This document shows, one piece after another, positions 17,409 to 27,062 of a stretch of DNA of 64,000 nt; positions within the stretch are counted from its first letter, which is position 1, and each line of letters opens with the position of its first letter. The DNA is from Pseudomonas putida (lineage in GTDB: Bacteria; Pseudomonadota; Gammaproteobacteria; Pseudomonadales; Pseudomonadaceae). The notes under the pieces were generated by a model. That model was not told the DNA's origin, made no database searches, and saw only the letters and a program-made list of their open reading frames with translations. The DNA lies in NCBI RefSeq assembly GCF_028682175.1, contig NZ_JANHKS010000012.1:1-64000 (forward strand). The letters are read 5' to 3'. The position numbers were made by a program, and so were the translations under genes.

Positions 17409-17780
17409 ATGTTGATGAAGGCATTGAGGGTCGGCCTGGGCCAGTTGGTCATTCTGGGCGACTGGCTGACGCGTCCCGGCAAGAAGAAACGCACGCCAGA
17501 AGCGCAGGCTGCGGTCGAGGCACAGGCGAAGGACCTGACGCTGTATCAGTTTCACGCCTGCCCGTTCTGCGTGAAGACCCGCCGCACCCTGCACCGGCTG
17601 AACGTACCGGTGGCCCTGCGCGATGCGAAGAACAACGAGCTGGACCGTCAGACCCTGCTCAACGAAGGCGGCAAGATCAAGGTGCCGTGCCTGCGTATCG
17701 AAGAAGCAGGCCAGACGGTGTGGATGTACGACTCCAAGGTCATCATCGATTACCTGGAAAAGCGTTTCGCCACTGTCTAG
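17409..17780 (+). CDS. Glutaredoxin-like protein with N-terminal extension
   Basis: 123 residues. A 40-residue N-terminal segment with a hydrophobic start precedes a glutaredoxin/GST-N fold with the redox motif ACPFCVKTRR. The cis-Pro and GSH-contact region are KVPCLRI and MYDSKVIIDYL. It lies 27 bases after folE, probably in one transcript. It could be a glutathione-dependent disulfide reductase; the N-terminal part may associate with the membrane. Confidence 0.82.
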   Translation: MLMKALRVGLGQLVILGDWLTRPGKKKRTPEAQAAVEAQAKDLTLYQFHACPFCVKTRRTLHRLNVPVALRDAKNNELDRQTLLNEGGKIKVPCLRIEEAGQTVWMYDSKVIIDYLEKRFATV

Positions 17781-17788
17781 TCTCCCGT

Positions 17789-17882
17789 CCCGTAGCAGCA
17801 CGGCTTGCCGGCGGGAGCGGTGTTTCAGTCACTATTTGTGAACCTGACACACCGCCCCGCCGGCAAGCCGTGCTGCTACGGG
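17789..17882. repeat. REPIN, family A
   Basis: Outer arms CCCGTAGCAGCACGGCTTGC and its complement. The inner core is CGGTGTTTCAGTC facing TGACACACCGC. It separates convergent genes. Confidence 0.9.
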
Positions 17883-17889
17883 TTGAGAA

Positions 17890-18270
17890 TTACCTCGGGC
17901 AGCCTTCCTGCCGGCACGCCACGAACGCTTTCAACTGTTCGACCCGCACTCTGGTCTGATCGGCCAGGCACTGGGACTGTTCCAGCGACCAGATCGAGCC
18001 TGAATCTTCGCGCCTGCCAACCTGATACAGGCAATCGGCATCCCGGAAGGCGATCCATTTCTTCTGCGCTTCCTGCAACGCCTTCTTCTGCGCCGGCGTC
18101 TTGAGATAAGACATCTGCGCCTTGTACTGCTTGTTCAGTTCGGCATCCAGCGCTGCGTATTGTTTGCCCGCACACTCGTTCATCGAGGCCTGGGTGCTGC
18201 TGCAATCCTCTGCCTGGGCTGCCATGCTCAAGGCCATCAAGGCCCCGAGCACTATCGTCCTGTTACGCAT
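17890..18270 (-). CDS. LprI-like (DUF1311) periplasmic protein
   Basis: 126 residues with a signal peptide cleaved near AQAED. The mature part has paired Cys residues (DCSSTQASMNEC, DADCLYQ, SQCLADQ, ACRQEGCPR) and the ALQEAQKKWIAFRDADC stretch typical of the lysozyme-inhibitor LprI domain. Lysozyme inhibition is known for some members only. GAGGGAG lies before the ATG. Confidence 0.82.
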   Translation of the reverse strand: MRNRTIVLGALMALSMAAQAEDCSSTQASMNECAGKQYAALDAELNKQYKAQMSYLKTPAQKKALQEAQKKWIAFRDADCLYQVGRREDSGSIWSLEQSQCLADQTRVRVEQLKAFVACRQEGCPR

Positions 18271-18296
18271 CCAATACTCCCTCTCTAGCTTGATCG

Positions 18297-18899
18297 TCAG
18301 TCCAGCATACCCACATAACCGGGCTGCTGCCGAACCTGGGTCAACCAGCGCTGGATCGATGGAAACGGCGACAGGTCGAAACCGCCCTCGTGGGCCACGT
18401 GGGTGTAGGCATAGAGCGCGATGTCGGCGATGGAGAATTGCTCGCCGACCAGGAACGGCGTCTGCTTGAGTTGCTTCTCCATCACTTTGAGCGCCTTGTA
18501 GCCACGCTTTTGCAGGATCTGATATTCCTCAAGACGCTCTTCAGGCAGCCCGAGATAGAACTGGATGAAACGCGCCACGGCGATGGTCGGCTCGTGGCTG
18601 TACTGCTCGAAGAACTGCCATTGCAGCATCTGGGTGCGCAGGCGCGGCTCGGTCAGAAGGTACGGCGTGCCTTCGGCCAGGAAGTTGAGAATGGCGTTGG
18701 ACTCCCACAGGCAGGTGCCGTCGTCGAGTTCCAGCACCGGAATCTTGCCGTTGGGGTTCTTTTCCAGAAACGCCTCGGTTTCGGTCTCGCCCTTGAGGAT
18801 GTCCACCGGCACCCATTCGTATTGTGCGCCCAACAGGTTGAGCATCAGCTTGATCTTGTAGCAGTTGCCCGAATTGTAATCGCCGTAAACCTTGTACAT
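18297..18899 (-). CDS. Glutathione S-transferase family protein
   Basis: 200 residues. An N-terminal thioredoxin-like domain (MYKVYGDYNSGNCYKIKL, cis-Pro in GKIPVLELDDG, GSH-binding WESNAIL) is followed by an all-helical C-terminal domain. The start MYKVYGD is preceded by GGGAG; an in-frame extension to 18965 is not protein-like. The Asn-Cys near residue 13 may be the catalytic position. Substrate unknown. Confidence 0.88.
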   Translation of the reverse strand: MYKVYGDYNSGNCYKIKLMLNLLGAQYEWVPVDILKGETETEAFLEKNPNGKIPVLELDDGTCLWESNAILNFLAEGTPYLLTEPRLRTQMLQWQFFEQYSHEPTIAVARFIQFYLGLPEERLEEYQILQKRGYKALKVMEKQLKQTPFLVGEQFSIADIALYAYTHVAHEGGFDLSPFPSIQRWLTQVRQQPGYVGMLD

Positions 18900-18936
18900 C
18901 GCTGCTCTCCCTGGAATCTGCTTTTTCAATACTGTA

Positions 18937-20103
18937 TCAGGCTGCCATGTCAGTCTGTGCTTCACGAATGACTGCCGCCAGGCGCTTGAGGCCTTCGTCC
19001 AGCCGGGCCGGATCGATGTGGCTGAAATTCAGCCGCAAATACCCGGGGTTTGCCTCAGGATCGGTGAAGAACGGCTCACCGGGCATGAAGGCCACGTTTT
19101 GCGCCAGTGCCCGGTCGAGCAAAGTGCGGGTGTCGAGCTTGTTGCGCAGTGTCAGCCAGAAGAACAAGCCACCCTGGGGGCTGTTCCATTCGGCCAGATC
19201 ACTGAAGTGGCGTTGCAAAGCCGCCTCGAACTGATCGCGCCGGGTTCGGTAGAAGCCGCGCAGTTCCAGCAGGTGCTGGTTGTAGCGCTCGCTGCCGATC
19301 CACTGCAACGCCTGCCACTGACCGACCCGGTTGGTGTGCAGGTCGGCGGACTGCTTGAGTTTCAGCAGGTGCAGGAACAGGTCGTGGGAGGCGATCAAAT
19401 AGCCCACCCGCAGCCCCGGCATCAGGGTTTTCGACACCGTGCCGGTGTAGATCCAACTGGCGTTCTTCAGGCGGCTGACGATGGGCCGAGCGCTGCCGCC
19501 GTCAAAGGTCAGCTCGCGATAGGGTTCGTCTTCGATCAACGTCACGCCGTATTCGTCCAGCAGAGCTGCGACCGCGTCCCGGGCAGCCTCGCTGTAGCGC
19601 ACGGCCGAAGGGTTCTGGAAGGTGGGAATCAGGTAGGCAAAGGACGGCTTGTGTTGCTGCAGACGCTGACGCAGGACGTCCAGATCCGGCCCTTCGGCTT
19701 GCAGCGGAACGGTCAGGCAATTGGCCCCGAACAACTGGAAGATCTGCAGCGCAGCCAGGTAGGTCGGCCCTTCCAGAAGAATCTCCGTGCCTTTGTCGAT
19801 GTACAGCTTGGCGGCCAGATCCAGCGTCTGTTGCGAACCGCTGACGATCATCACCTGGCTGGCTTCACAGGAGATACCCAGCGCCCGCGCCTGCTCGGCA
19901 ATGGCCTCTCGCAGTTGCGGCTCGCCTTCGCTCATGCCGTATTGGCCGATGCTGCGCGGCATGTCGGCCCACTCGCTGTGGGGCAGCATCGATTCGGCGG
20001 GCAGGCCGCCGGCGAAGGACATCATTTCCGGGCGCTGGGCAGCGGCCAGGATTTCGCGAATCAAGGAACTCTTCAAACGGGTGACGCGTTCGGAAAAAGC
20101 CAT
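18937..20103 (-). CDS. PLP-dependent aminotransferase, class I fold (2-aminoadipate/LysN type)
   Basis: 388 residues from MAFSERV (GGTGA upstream); an alternative ATG seven codons earlier has no ribosome-binding site. Fold-type I features are the PLP lysine in TGTVSKTLMPGLRVGY, EDEPYRELTF for ring stacking and the Asp, and PQGGLFFWL. The N-terminal MSFAGGLPAE is shared with the aminoadipate and MocR-related group, but there is no DNA-binding domain. It is divergent from a MarR regulator with two operators between them, so it is probably that regulator's target. Amino-acid specificity is not readable. Confidence 0.85.
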   Translation of the reverse strand: MAFSERVTRLKSSLIREILAAAQRPEMMSFAGGLPAESMLPHSEWADMPRSIGQYGMSEGEPQLREAIAEQARALGISCEASQVMIVSGSQQTLDLAAKLYIDKGTEILLEGPTYLAALQIFQLFGANCLTVPLQAEGPDLDVLRQRLQQHKPSFAYLIPTFQNPSAVRYSEAARDAVAALLDEYGVTLIEDEPYRELTFDGGSARPIVSRLKNASWIYTGTVSKTLMPGLRVGYLIASHDLFLHLLKLKQSADLHTNRVGQWQALQWIGSERYNQHLLELRGFYRTRRDQFEAALQRHFSDLAEWNSPQGGLFFWLTLRNKLDTRTLLDRALAQNVAFMPGEPFFTDPEANPGYLRLNFSHIDPARLDEGLKRLAAVIREAQTDMAA

Positions 20104-20135
20104 GAGATCACCGCTGGCAGACATCGTTGGAAATA

Positions 20136-20193
20136 GGTCAAACTGTTTGACCGAAATTACGACGACTTGCCCGGATACGTCAATATGCTTGAC
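20136..20193. promoter_or_regulatory. Two MarR-type operators with identical core and spacing
   Basis: GGTCAAA-CTG-TTTGACC (20136-20152) is a perfect palindrome between the divergent aminotransferase and marR genes. GTCAA-N5-TTGAC recurs at 20179-20193, overlapping the marR start codon. Shared core and spacer strongly suggest one regulator binds both and that marR is autoregulated. Confidence 0.7.
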
Positions 20194-20628
20194 CTTAAAA
20201 ATTCATCGACGCAACAAATCGCCATGGAGGCCTTTTTCTTCGGCTACCAGGCGTTCACTGCCAAGGCCGATGAAATGCTCGACCGGCGAGGCTTGAGCCG
20301 CGTGCATCAGCGCATTGTGTTTTTTATCGCGCGTTATCCGGGCTTGAGCGTGAAGGAACTGCTGGGTGTGCTGGGGGTGAGCAAGCAGGCGCTGAACACG
20401 CCGCTGCGCCAGTTGCTGGAGATGGAGTTGGTGCGCAGCGTTACGCCTGAGGATGACAAGCGCAAGCGTCTGCTGGAGTTGACTGGCGAGGGCGCGAAGC
20501 TTGAGGAGTCGTTGCGTCGCGAGCAGGTGAAGCTGTTGCAACGGGTGTTCGCCGAGGCCGGGCGGGAAGCGGTGGATGGGTGGCTGGCGGTGAATCAGGC
20601 GCTGGGCAAGACGCTGAATCGCGGTTGA
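20185..20628 (+). CDS. MarR-family transcriptional regulator
   Basis: 147 residues from the ATG at 20185; a TTG 18 bases earlier is also in frame. The winged helix-turn-helix spans about 35-110 (SVKELLGVLGVSKQALNTPL, wing DDKRKRLLEL). It is divergent from the aminotransferase. The second operator covers its own start codon, so binding would block its transcription or initiation. The ligand is unknown but may be the aminotransferase substrate or a related aromatic acid. Confidence 0.88.
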   Translation: MLDLKNSSTQQIAMEAFFFGYQAFTAKADEMLDRRGLSRVHQRIVFFIARYPGLSVKELLGVLGVSKQALNTPLRQLLEMELVRSVTPEDDKRKRLLELTGEGAKLEESLRREQVKLLQRVFAEAGREAVDGWLAVNQALGKTLNRG

Positions 20629-20656
20629 TTCCTGGTCGTCTAAAACACATCACTGA

Positions 20657-20728
20657 CCCGTAGCAGCACGGCTTGCCGGCGGGGGCGTCCTCGAGATCGT
20701 CCCCGCCGGCAAGCCGTGCTGCTACGGG
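20657..20728. repeat. REP doublet, family A short form
   Basis: Outer arms CCCGTAGCAGCACGGCTTGC / GCAAGCCGTGCTGCTACGGG with a short CGTCCTCGAGATCGT-type interior that lacks the GGTGTGTCA core. Confidence 0.9.
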
Positions 20729-20857
20729 AACGCGCTTGCGCGCGCAGGCTTATGGAAACTGTGCCGACCATAACGTTTGTGGCTGTATCGCAACGAAATG
20801 TGACAACTGCGTATAGGCTTGCTGATCTGTGAATTGGCCGTTCCAAGGATAGACCGC

Positions 20858-22045
20858 ATGACTGACGTGACCCATACACCGCTGCGCCCGTTGAGTGACA
20901 CTTCGCCCTCTGCCATTGTCGCCGGGTTTATCGCCATGATGACTGGCGTGACCAGTTCGCTGGTGTTGATCTTTCAGGCCGGGCAGGCGGCGGGGCTGAC
21001 GTCGGCGCAGATTTCTTCGTGGATCTGGGCGCTGTTCATGGGCATGGCGGTGTGCAGCATCGGCTTGTCGCTGAAATACCGTGCGCCGGTGAGTGTGGCG
21101 TGGTCGACGCCGGGTGCGGCCTTGTTGATTGCAAGCCTGGGGCATGTCGCCTATCCCGAAGCCATTGGCGCCTTCATCACCAGCGCGATTCTAGTGTTCA
21201 TCTGCGGGATCACCGGCAGTTTTGAAAAGCTGGTCAAGCGCCTGCCCACCTCGTTGGCCGCGGCCTTGCTGGCCGGGATTCTGTTCAAGATCGGCAGCGA
21301 AATTTTCGTCGCCGCGCAGCACCGCACGGGCCTGGTGCTAAGCATGTTTTTCACCTATCTGATCGTCAAACGCTTCTCGCCGCGCTACGCAGTACTGGTG
21401 ACGCTGTTGGTGGGGGTGGCGCTGTCGGCCATGCTCGGCATGCTGAACTTCAGCGGCTTTACCCTTGAAGTCGCGGTGCCGGTCTGGACCACACCGTCGT
21501 TCTCGCTGGGCGCGACCATCAGCATTGGCATTCCGTTATTCGTAGTGGCGATGACCTCCCAGAACATGCCGGGCATGGCGGTCCTGCGCGCCGACCATTA
21601 CGACGTGCCAGCCTCCCCGCTGATTACCGCCACCGGGCTTATCTCGCTGATCACCGCGCCATTCGGTGCCCACGGCATCACCCTGGCCGCCATCAGTGCC
21701 GCGATCTGCACCGGGCCACATGCCCACGAAGACCGCAACAAGCGCTACACGGCAGCAATCTGGTGCGGGATTTTCTACGCCATTGCCGGGATTTTCGGCG
21801 CCACACTGGCTGCGCTGTTCGCCGCGTTTCCCCGGGAGTTGGTGCTGTCGATTGCAGCGCTGGCGCTGTTCGGCTCGATCATCAATGGCCTGACGGTTGC
21901 GATGAACGAGCCGAAGGAGCGCGAAGCCGCGCTCATTACCTTCATGGTGACAGCGTCGGGATTGACGCTGTTCTCCATCGGTTCGGCGTTCTGGGGGATC
22001 GTGGCGGGGGTGTTGACGTTGTTGATTCTGAACTATCGCAAATAA
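20858..22045 (+). CDS. BenE/YdcO-family inner-membrane transporter
   Basis: 395 residues from MTDVTHT (AAGGAT upstream), with about 12 membrane helices. Family-typical segments are MTGVTSSLVLIFQAG, WSTPGAALL, TSQNMPGMAVLRA and PFGAHGITLAAISAAICTGP. BenE proteins are called benzoate:H+ symporters, but no benzoate catabolic genes are nearby and many homologues have no known substrate. Confidence 0.85.
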   Translation: MTDVTHTPLRPLSDTSPSAIVAGFIAMMTGVTSSLVLIFQAGQAAGLTSAQISSWIWALFMGMAVCSIGLSLKYRAPVSVAWSTPGAALLIASLGHVAYPEAIGAFITSAILVFICGITGSFEKLVKRLPTSLAAALLAGILFKIGSEIFVAAQHRTGLVLSMFFTYLIVKRFSPRYAVLVTLLVGVALSAMLGMLNFSGFTLEVAVPVWTTPSFSLGATISIGIPLFVVAMTSQNMPGMAVLRADHYDVPASPLITATGLISLITAPFGAHGITLAAISAAICTGPHAHEDRNKRYTAAIWCGIFYAIAGIFGATLAALFAAFPRELVLSIAALALFGSIINGLTVAMNEPKEREAALITFMVTASGLTLFSIGSAFWGIVAGVLTLLILNYRK

Positions 22046-22075
22046 CTGCCGCTCGACGGGCTCAGGCATGGACCT

Positions 22076-22145
22076 CGTAGCAGTCCGGCTTGCCGGCGAC
22101 AGCGATCACAAAGACGCCGTCGCCGACAAGCCGGACTGCTACAGG
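22076..22145. repeat. REP doublet, family A variant with TCCGG arm
   Basis: Outer arms CGTAGCAGTCCGGCTTGCCG / CAAGCCGGACTGCTAC with short interior. The TCCGG variant is shared with the composite elements at 28626 and 33031. Confidence 0.85.
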
Positions 22146-22154
22146 GCGTGAGGC

Positions 22155-24125
22155 TTACAGCCTGAAATGCCCCACCATGCCTTTCAGCTCCATGCCCAGC
22201 GATGCCAGCTGGATACTCGAAGCGGCATTGCCCTGCATGGCCAGTGCCGACTGATCGGCGCTGGCGCGGATGCTGGTGACACTGCGGTTGATCTCTTCGG
22301 CCACCGAGCTTTGCTCCTCCGCTGCAGCGGCGATCTGCTGGTTCATTTGCTGAATCAGTGACACGGCCGCCGCGATGCTGCCCAGCGCACTTTCAGTTTG
22401 CAGTGCATCACTGACCGCCATCTTGACCAGCTCACCACTGCTCTGGATCTGCGCCACCGAGGCCTGGGCGCCGCTTTGCAGGCGCGTCACCAGCCGCTCG
22501 ATTTCTTCGGTCGACTGTTGAGTGCGCTTGGCCAGCGCCCGCACTTCATCGGCCACCACCGTAAAGCCCCTGCCTTGCTCGCCCGCGCGTGCAGCCTCAA
22601 TGGCGGCGTTCAGTGCCAGCAGGTTGGTCTGTTCGGCGACGCTCTTGATAACCCCCAGCACTTTGCCGATGTTCTGGATTTCATCGCTCAGGTCTTCGAT
22701 GCTGTGGCTCGCCGAACTGGATGAGGCCGCCAGCTGCTCGATGCGCTGCATGCTTTGACGCACCACCGCCTGGCCGCTGTCGACCTTGCTATCGGCGGTC
22801 TGCGCGGCCTGCGCCGCTTCTTCTGCATTGCGCGCCACGTCGTGAACCGTGGCGGTCATCTGGTTCATCGCCGTGGCAACCTGCTCGGTTTCTTCTTTCT
22901 GGGTACTGACTTCCAGATTGGTCTGTTCGGTGACCGCCGAGAGCGAATGGGCGGACGTCGCCAGTTGCTCGATACCGGCCTGCAAACCGCTGACGATGCC
23001 GCTCAAGCCCGCGCCCATCTGTTGCATGGCTTGCATCAACTGGCCGATCTCGTCCCTGCGGGTCACCTGCACCGTGCCGCTCAGGTCGCCCGACGCGATT
23101 CGCTGGGCAGTGGCGATGACAGTGCGCAGGGGCGCGACGATGATCCGGGTGATGACGATGGACGCGATCAGACCGACCAGCAGCGCCATGATCGAGGAGC
23201 CGATGATCTTCAGCGAGTTCGCCGACAGCTCGCCCAGCATCGACTGATCCTCGGCGTCATACGCCTGGTTGACCTGATCCACCACGGCCTTGGCATTGGT
23301 TGCCAGGGTCTGCGAGACATTGGCCTCGTTCGCCAGGAGCCCGGTGTATTCGTCCAGTTTCTCGCCGAAGTTGGTGATGTGGCCGCTGACCTCGGTCAGC
23401 ACCGTAAGGTAACCGGCGTCCTTGATCACGCCTTTGAGTTCTTCAGCCAGTTCCTTGGCCTGCACCGCCTGTTCGATCTTGCCGGTGTTCGCCTCCTCGC
23501 CGGAGGCCGTCTTGCGGCTCTTGTCCAGACGCACCCGCGCCTCGTCCATGGCCTGCATCATCAGTTTGGAAATCTGGCTGACCTTGGTCGATTGCTCGAT
23601 GAATTCGGCGCCTTGCTGGCCTTGGGAATCCTTGAGACCGTAGGCGCCGTCGTCGGCTAGCCCTGCCTGCAAGACGTCAAGGTTATTGGCGACGCTGGAG
23701 ACCGACCAACTGGCCATGTCCAGCGCCAGCTCCTTGCTCTGGCTGATGCTGACGAACTCATCGAAGGATTTGCGGTAGGCCGCGAGCGACAGCTGGACCT
23801 GCCCCATCAACTGCTGGTTAACCGCCGAAGTGGACTTGAGCTGCTCGGCTTGAGCATTCAAACCGTCCAGCCCGGTATGCAGTTCATCGACCACCTTGGG
23901 ATCGCCATGCAGGGCAAACGCCTGCTCCAGCAGCCGTACGCGATTGAGCCCTGTGTTAAGCGCAGTCATGTCTTTTAGACTGTCGAAATGCACGCTGATC
24001 GAGCGCAGCGACCAGACGCCAATGGCGGCTACCAACGCTGTGAGCAATAGAACGAGAAAGAATCCGATCCCCAGTTTCTTTGCCATTCCCAGGTTGGCAA
24101 AACGCGATTGCACGGCCCGAATCAT
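22155..24125 (-). CDS. Methyl-accepting chemotaxis protein with HBM-type sensor domain
   Basis: 656 residues from MIRAVQSRF (GGGGATGAT upstream); the frame stays open to 24212. The first membrane helix is near 12-35, followed by a long all-helical periplasmic domain of about 250 residues of helical-bimodular (McpS-like) character. A second helix near 285-310 leads to HAMP (TARIAS-type [13 protein letters not shown]) and a signalling domain with the hairpin tip [20 protein letters not shown]. Glu/Gln methylation heptads flank it. HBM receptors of Pseudomonas sense organic acids. The ligand here is not determinable. No adaptor or cheR gene is adjacent. Confidence 0.92.
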   Translation of the reverse strand: MIRAVQSRFANLGMAKKLGIGFFLVLLLTALVAAIGVWSLRSISVHFDSLKDMTALNTGLNRVRLLEQAFALHGDPKVVDELHTGLDGLNAQAEQLKSTSAVNQQLMGQVQLSLAAYRKSFDEFVSISQSKELALDMASWSVSSVANNLDVLQAGLADDGAYGLKDSQGQQGAEFIEQSTKVSQISKLMMQAMDEARVRLDKSRKTASGEEANTGKIEQAVQAKELAEELKGVIKDAGYLTVLTEVSGHITNFGEKLDEYTGLLANEANVSQTLATNAKAVVDQVNQAYDAEDQSMLGELSANSLKIIGSSIMALLVGLIASIVITRIIVAPLRTVIATAQRIASGDLSGTVQVTRRDEIGQLMQAMQQMGAGLSGIVSGLQAGIEQLATSAHSLSAVTEQTNLEVSTQKEETEQVATAMNQMTATVHDVARNAEEAAQAAQTADSKVDSGQAVVRQSMQRIEQLAASSSSASHSIEDLSDEIQNIGKVLGVIKSVAEQTNLLALNAAIEAARAGEQGRGFTVVADEVRALAKRTQQSTEEIERLVTRLQSGAQASVAQIQSSGELVKMAVSDALQTESALGSIAAAVSLIQQMNQQIAAAAEEQSSVAEEINRSVTSIRASADQSALAMQGNAASSIQLASLGMELKGMVGHFRL

Positions 24126-24440
24126 AGGATCATCCCCAATCACAGCAAAAAGGCGCACACACGGAGGCCATGTTCTTTCGCATGACCATTCAATTTTCGT
24201 GCAGATTCGCAACGGGATCGCGGTAAAACAAGCTTTTGACGTCGGAATAATGGCAAATAGCTACGCCAACGTCGCTTCCAGAATGGTTATCGGCGCTTCC
24301 AGCATCTTCAGCAGGGAGGGAGCAGCTGAAAACGCCTTAATCCTCCCGCCAATGCGACGAAAGGTAACGCGCCACGACGGGGCAAAACCCCGCTTTCACC
24401 TGACATACGTGCGCCGGTAACGCTCGCAGAATAAATGGAG
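24126..24440. other. Intergenic region upstream of the chemoreceptor, no gene seen
   Basis: 315 bases. Short frames have no ribosome-binding site or recognisable product. It should hold the chemoreceptor promoter and the 3' end of the LD-carboxypeptidase transcript; no clear terminator hairpin was found. Confidence 0.45.
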
Positions 24441-25370
24441 TTATCGCGTAGCCGAGACCACGGTCAGCTTCCCGGCATCCGCGTCGAGCATCGCGTGGCT
24501 GCCCAGCGCCACAGCGTGATTGCGATCACCATGACCGATGGACAGGCCACCCAGCACGGGAATGCCCAGGCCGCCAAGGCGCTCCATCAATACCTCCGGG
24601 GGCCGAATGGCATTGTTGCCATGGCCAGGCTCGCTGAACTGGCCGACGGCGATGCCCGCCAGTTGCTTGAGAATCCCACAATTGCCCAGGTGGGTGAGCA
24701 GCCGGTCGACGCGATAGGCCAGTTCGCCCACGTCTTCGATCAACAGGATCGCGCCTTCCAGGTTCGGCATGAACGGCGTGCCTACGCAAGTACTGAGGAT
24801 GCTCAGGTTGCCGCCCAGCAATGTACCTTCGGCGACACCCGAGGTGCGAACGCTGAAAGTTGGCTCGGTCTGATCGGCGAGCACCACCATCGGCTCGGTG
24901 CTCATCAGCGCGTGTTTCAAGGTACTGGCGAACAGACCGCCACGTTCGAGTTGCGCGGCCACCGGGCCGTGAACCGTGACCAGCCCGGTACGGGACCAGA
25001 GCGCAGCGTGCAGCGCGGTGATATCGGAAAACCCGACCACCAGCTTCGGATCCCGGCGCACGGCGTCGTAGTCCAGGTGTTCGATGATCCGCTGCACGCC
25101 GTAACCGCCGCGGTTGCAGAGCACGGCGCGGATCTCCGGGTCGGCCAGCGCATCGTTCAGGTCAGCGGCACGGTTGGCGTCGCTGCCCGCCAGGTAGTGT
25201 TCGGCATCCAGCGCGTGGGGGTAAATCCGGGGTTTGAGCCCCCATGCGGTCAGTTCACGCACAGCCGCTTGCACCCGGGCTTCGGCCACCGGGCCGGCAG
25301 GCGTCACCAAGGCAACGGCATCGCCAGCGCGCAGGACGTGGGGATTGAGAGTCGGGCGGGAGACAGGCAT
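24441..25370 (-). CDS. ldcA: LD-carboxypeptidase (peptidase S66)
   Basis: 309 residues from MPVSRPTL. It removes the terminal D-Ala from the tetrapeptide of recycled murein. The nucleophile Ser lies in VGFSDITAL, the Glu in LIEDVGELAYR and the His in GLSIGHGDRN, completing the S66 Ser-Glu-His triad. The start was chosen where homology-like sequence begins; the upstream in-frame extension to 25484 is Arg/Ser-rich. It has no signal peptide, as expected for the cytosolic LdcA. MccF-type immunity proteins share the fold but are less likely here. Confidence 0.88.
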   Translation of the reverse strand: MPVSRPTLNPHVLRAGDAVALVTPAGPVAEARVQAAVRELTAWGLKPRIYPHALDAEHYLAGSDANRAADLNDALADPEIRAVLCNRGGYGVQRIIEHLDYDAVRRDPKLVVGFSDITALHAALWSRTGLVTVHGPVAAQLERGGLFASTLKHALMSTEPMVVLADQTEPTFSVRTSGVAEGTLLGGNLSILSTCVGTPFMPNLEGAILLIEDVGELAYRVDRLLTHLGNCGILKQLAGIAVGQFSEPGHGNNAIRPPEVLMERLGGLGIPVLGGLSIGHGDRNHAVALGSHAMLDADAGKLTVVSATR

Positions 25371-25509
25371 TTCAACAACTCGGCTGGCTTTTGAATGAAC
25401 CGGCAATTTAGAGCACTCCCTTGATCGAATCCAGTCGCCCTTTGCGCTGGGACAGGTCGGATATGCCTGAAGCCTCGCTCGCAAACAGACGGCGATGGCG
25501 TAGGCGTTT

Positions 25510-26982
25510 TCAACTCATCTTGTCAGTCGGCCCCGGCCCGCGATTGACCTGGAAGCGCGTGACGCTCTTGCGCAGCCAGCTCATGAAGCCGCTCGGGTCG
25601 GTGATGACCGGCTTGGTTTCCAGCATCGCGGCGCGGGCCTTGCTGCGAAACTTCGCCAGCCCCGCCAGCGCGCCGATCAACTCGGTGTGCTCTTGCAGCC
25701 ACGGCTCGAGGTCGGCCTTGTCGATGCGATAGATCATGCAGTCGGTGAACGTGCAGAAGCGACCGACGGTGGGCGAGCCGTCGACGAAACCGGTCTCGCC
25801 GAACACTTCGCCCGGCCCCATCCGCCCCACTTCCACCCAGCCGTCCGGGCGCTGGATCGACACCGACAACACCCCAGACTCGATAATAAACAGCGCATCG
25901 GGCACCACGCCTTCGGCCAGCACCACATCCTTGGCGGCATAGGCGCCCAGACGCATGTGCTGTTCAAGCTGGGCGCGGTCTTCGTCGCTGAGCATGCGCA
26001 ACGCGCCGACGGTATTGAGCACCGCCGATTGCCGCGTGGCGGCTCGGGACTGATCCAGCCGGGTTTCGGTGGACGCCAGTTGCCGGTGAATCAGGTCGTA
26101 CAGTTGGTTGCGCACGGCGGAGCGGCGGTCGCGGGATTTCACGTAGCCGGTGACTTCGTACTCGACGCTGCGCAGGCCGGATTTGACCACCACCGCCGAC
26201 GCCTTGGGCTGCGCCAGCAGCTCCCGGCAGCCGAGAATGGCCTTGTCCAGCGAGTCGAGCACCAGGCTTGGGCGCAGGCGGGTCGGCAATTCGATGGTCA
26301 GGCTGACGGAATGAAAGTGATCGGGGCGGCTGAAATTGACGATCCGGGTTTTGGCCGCCATGGCGTTGGGGATCACCGCCATGCTGCCTTCGGAAGTCAG
26401 CAGGTGGGTCGAGCGCCAGTCGATCTCGATGACTTTGCCTTCGATGTCGTCGACGCGAATCCAGTCGTCGACCCGGAACGGCTTGGTGGCGTTGAGCACG
26501 ATGCCGGAAAACACGTCACCGAGCGTGCTCTGCACCGCCAGACCGAAGATGATCGCCACCGCGCCCGAGGTCGCCAGCAGGCCTTTGACTGGCAGGTCCA
26601 GCACGTAGCCGGCCGCCGCCACCGCAGCGACCAGGAAGATGATGGCGCCCATCACGTCCTGTAGCAGATGGCCCTTGCCGCCAATGCGCGGCTCCATGAC
26701 CACCACCGCCAGCACGGTCAGGGTGCGCGCGCCGAACAGCCACCAGGCGATAGTCAGGATTGTCGCCAGCACATGCCGCGGACCGGACAGCGTATCGGGG
26801 ACCTGGTACAGCGGGCTCAAACCGCCATCGAGCAACGCCATGCTGAACAGCACGAACAGCACCAGCCGACAGACCAGCTTGCGCCGCAGCAAGCGGGGGT
26901 GCAGCCATTGCCAGAGCACCAGATCGATGACCAGCAGCACCGAGGCGCTGACGAGGGGATAGGCGAACCACAGGTGATCCAT
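25510..26982 (-). CDS. MscS-family channel with C-terminal cyclic-nucleotide-binding domain (bCNG type)
   Basis: 490 residues from the ATG with GGGAG upstream. About four N-terminal membrane helices lead to the MscS pore helix and beta domain (KGLLATSGAVAIIFGLAVQS, LGDVFSGIVLN, DWIRVDDIEGKVIEIDWRS). A Crp/cNMP-binding fold occupies about 325-450, with GPGEVFGETGFVDGSPTVG as the phosphate-binding cassette. The cassette lacks the Arg that usually binds the cyclic phosphate at this spot (it ends SPTVGRF rather than RxAxV), so ligand binding is not certain. It probably gates ion flux in the inner membrane. Confidence 0.88.
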   Translation of the reverse strand: MDHLWFAYPLVSASVLLVIDLVLWQWLHPRLLRRKLVCRLVLFVLFSMALLDGGLSPLYQVPDTLSGPRHVLATILTIAWWLFGARTLTVLAVVVMEPRIGGKGHLLQDVMGAIIFLVAAVAAAGYVLDLPVKGLLATSGAVAIIFGLAVQSTLGDVFSGIVLNATKPFRVDDWIRVDDIEGKVIEIDWRSTHLLTSEGSMAVIPNAMAAKTRIVNFSRPDHFHSVSLTIELPTRLRPSLVLDSLDKAILGCRELLAQPKASAVVVKSGLRSVEYEVTGYVKSRDRRSAVRNQLYDLIHRQLASTETRLDQSRAATRQSAVLNTVGALRMLSDEDRAQLEQHMRLGAYAAKDVVLAEGVVPDALFIIESGVLSVSIQRPDGWVEVGRMGPGEVFGETGFVDGSPTVGRFCTFTDCMIYRIDKADLEPWLQEHTELIGALAGLAKFRSKARAAMLETKPVITDPSGFMSWLRKSVTRFQVNRGPGPTDKMS

Positions 26983-27062
26983 CAGAGCTCCCTGAAGATA
27001 AGCAGCCACAGCAGCTTAGCTGATTACCGTGGCGCCGATGGATACCTGTAGCAGCTGAGCGA

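Noticed and set aside
18892..20136. 414-residue plus-strand frame opposite the aminotransferase gene
   Set aside because: Antisense shadow of a gene with an intact PLP site.
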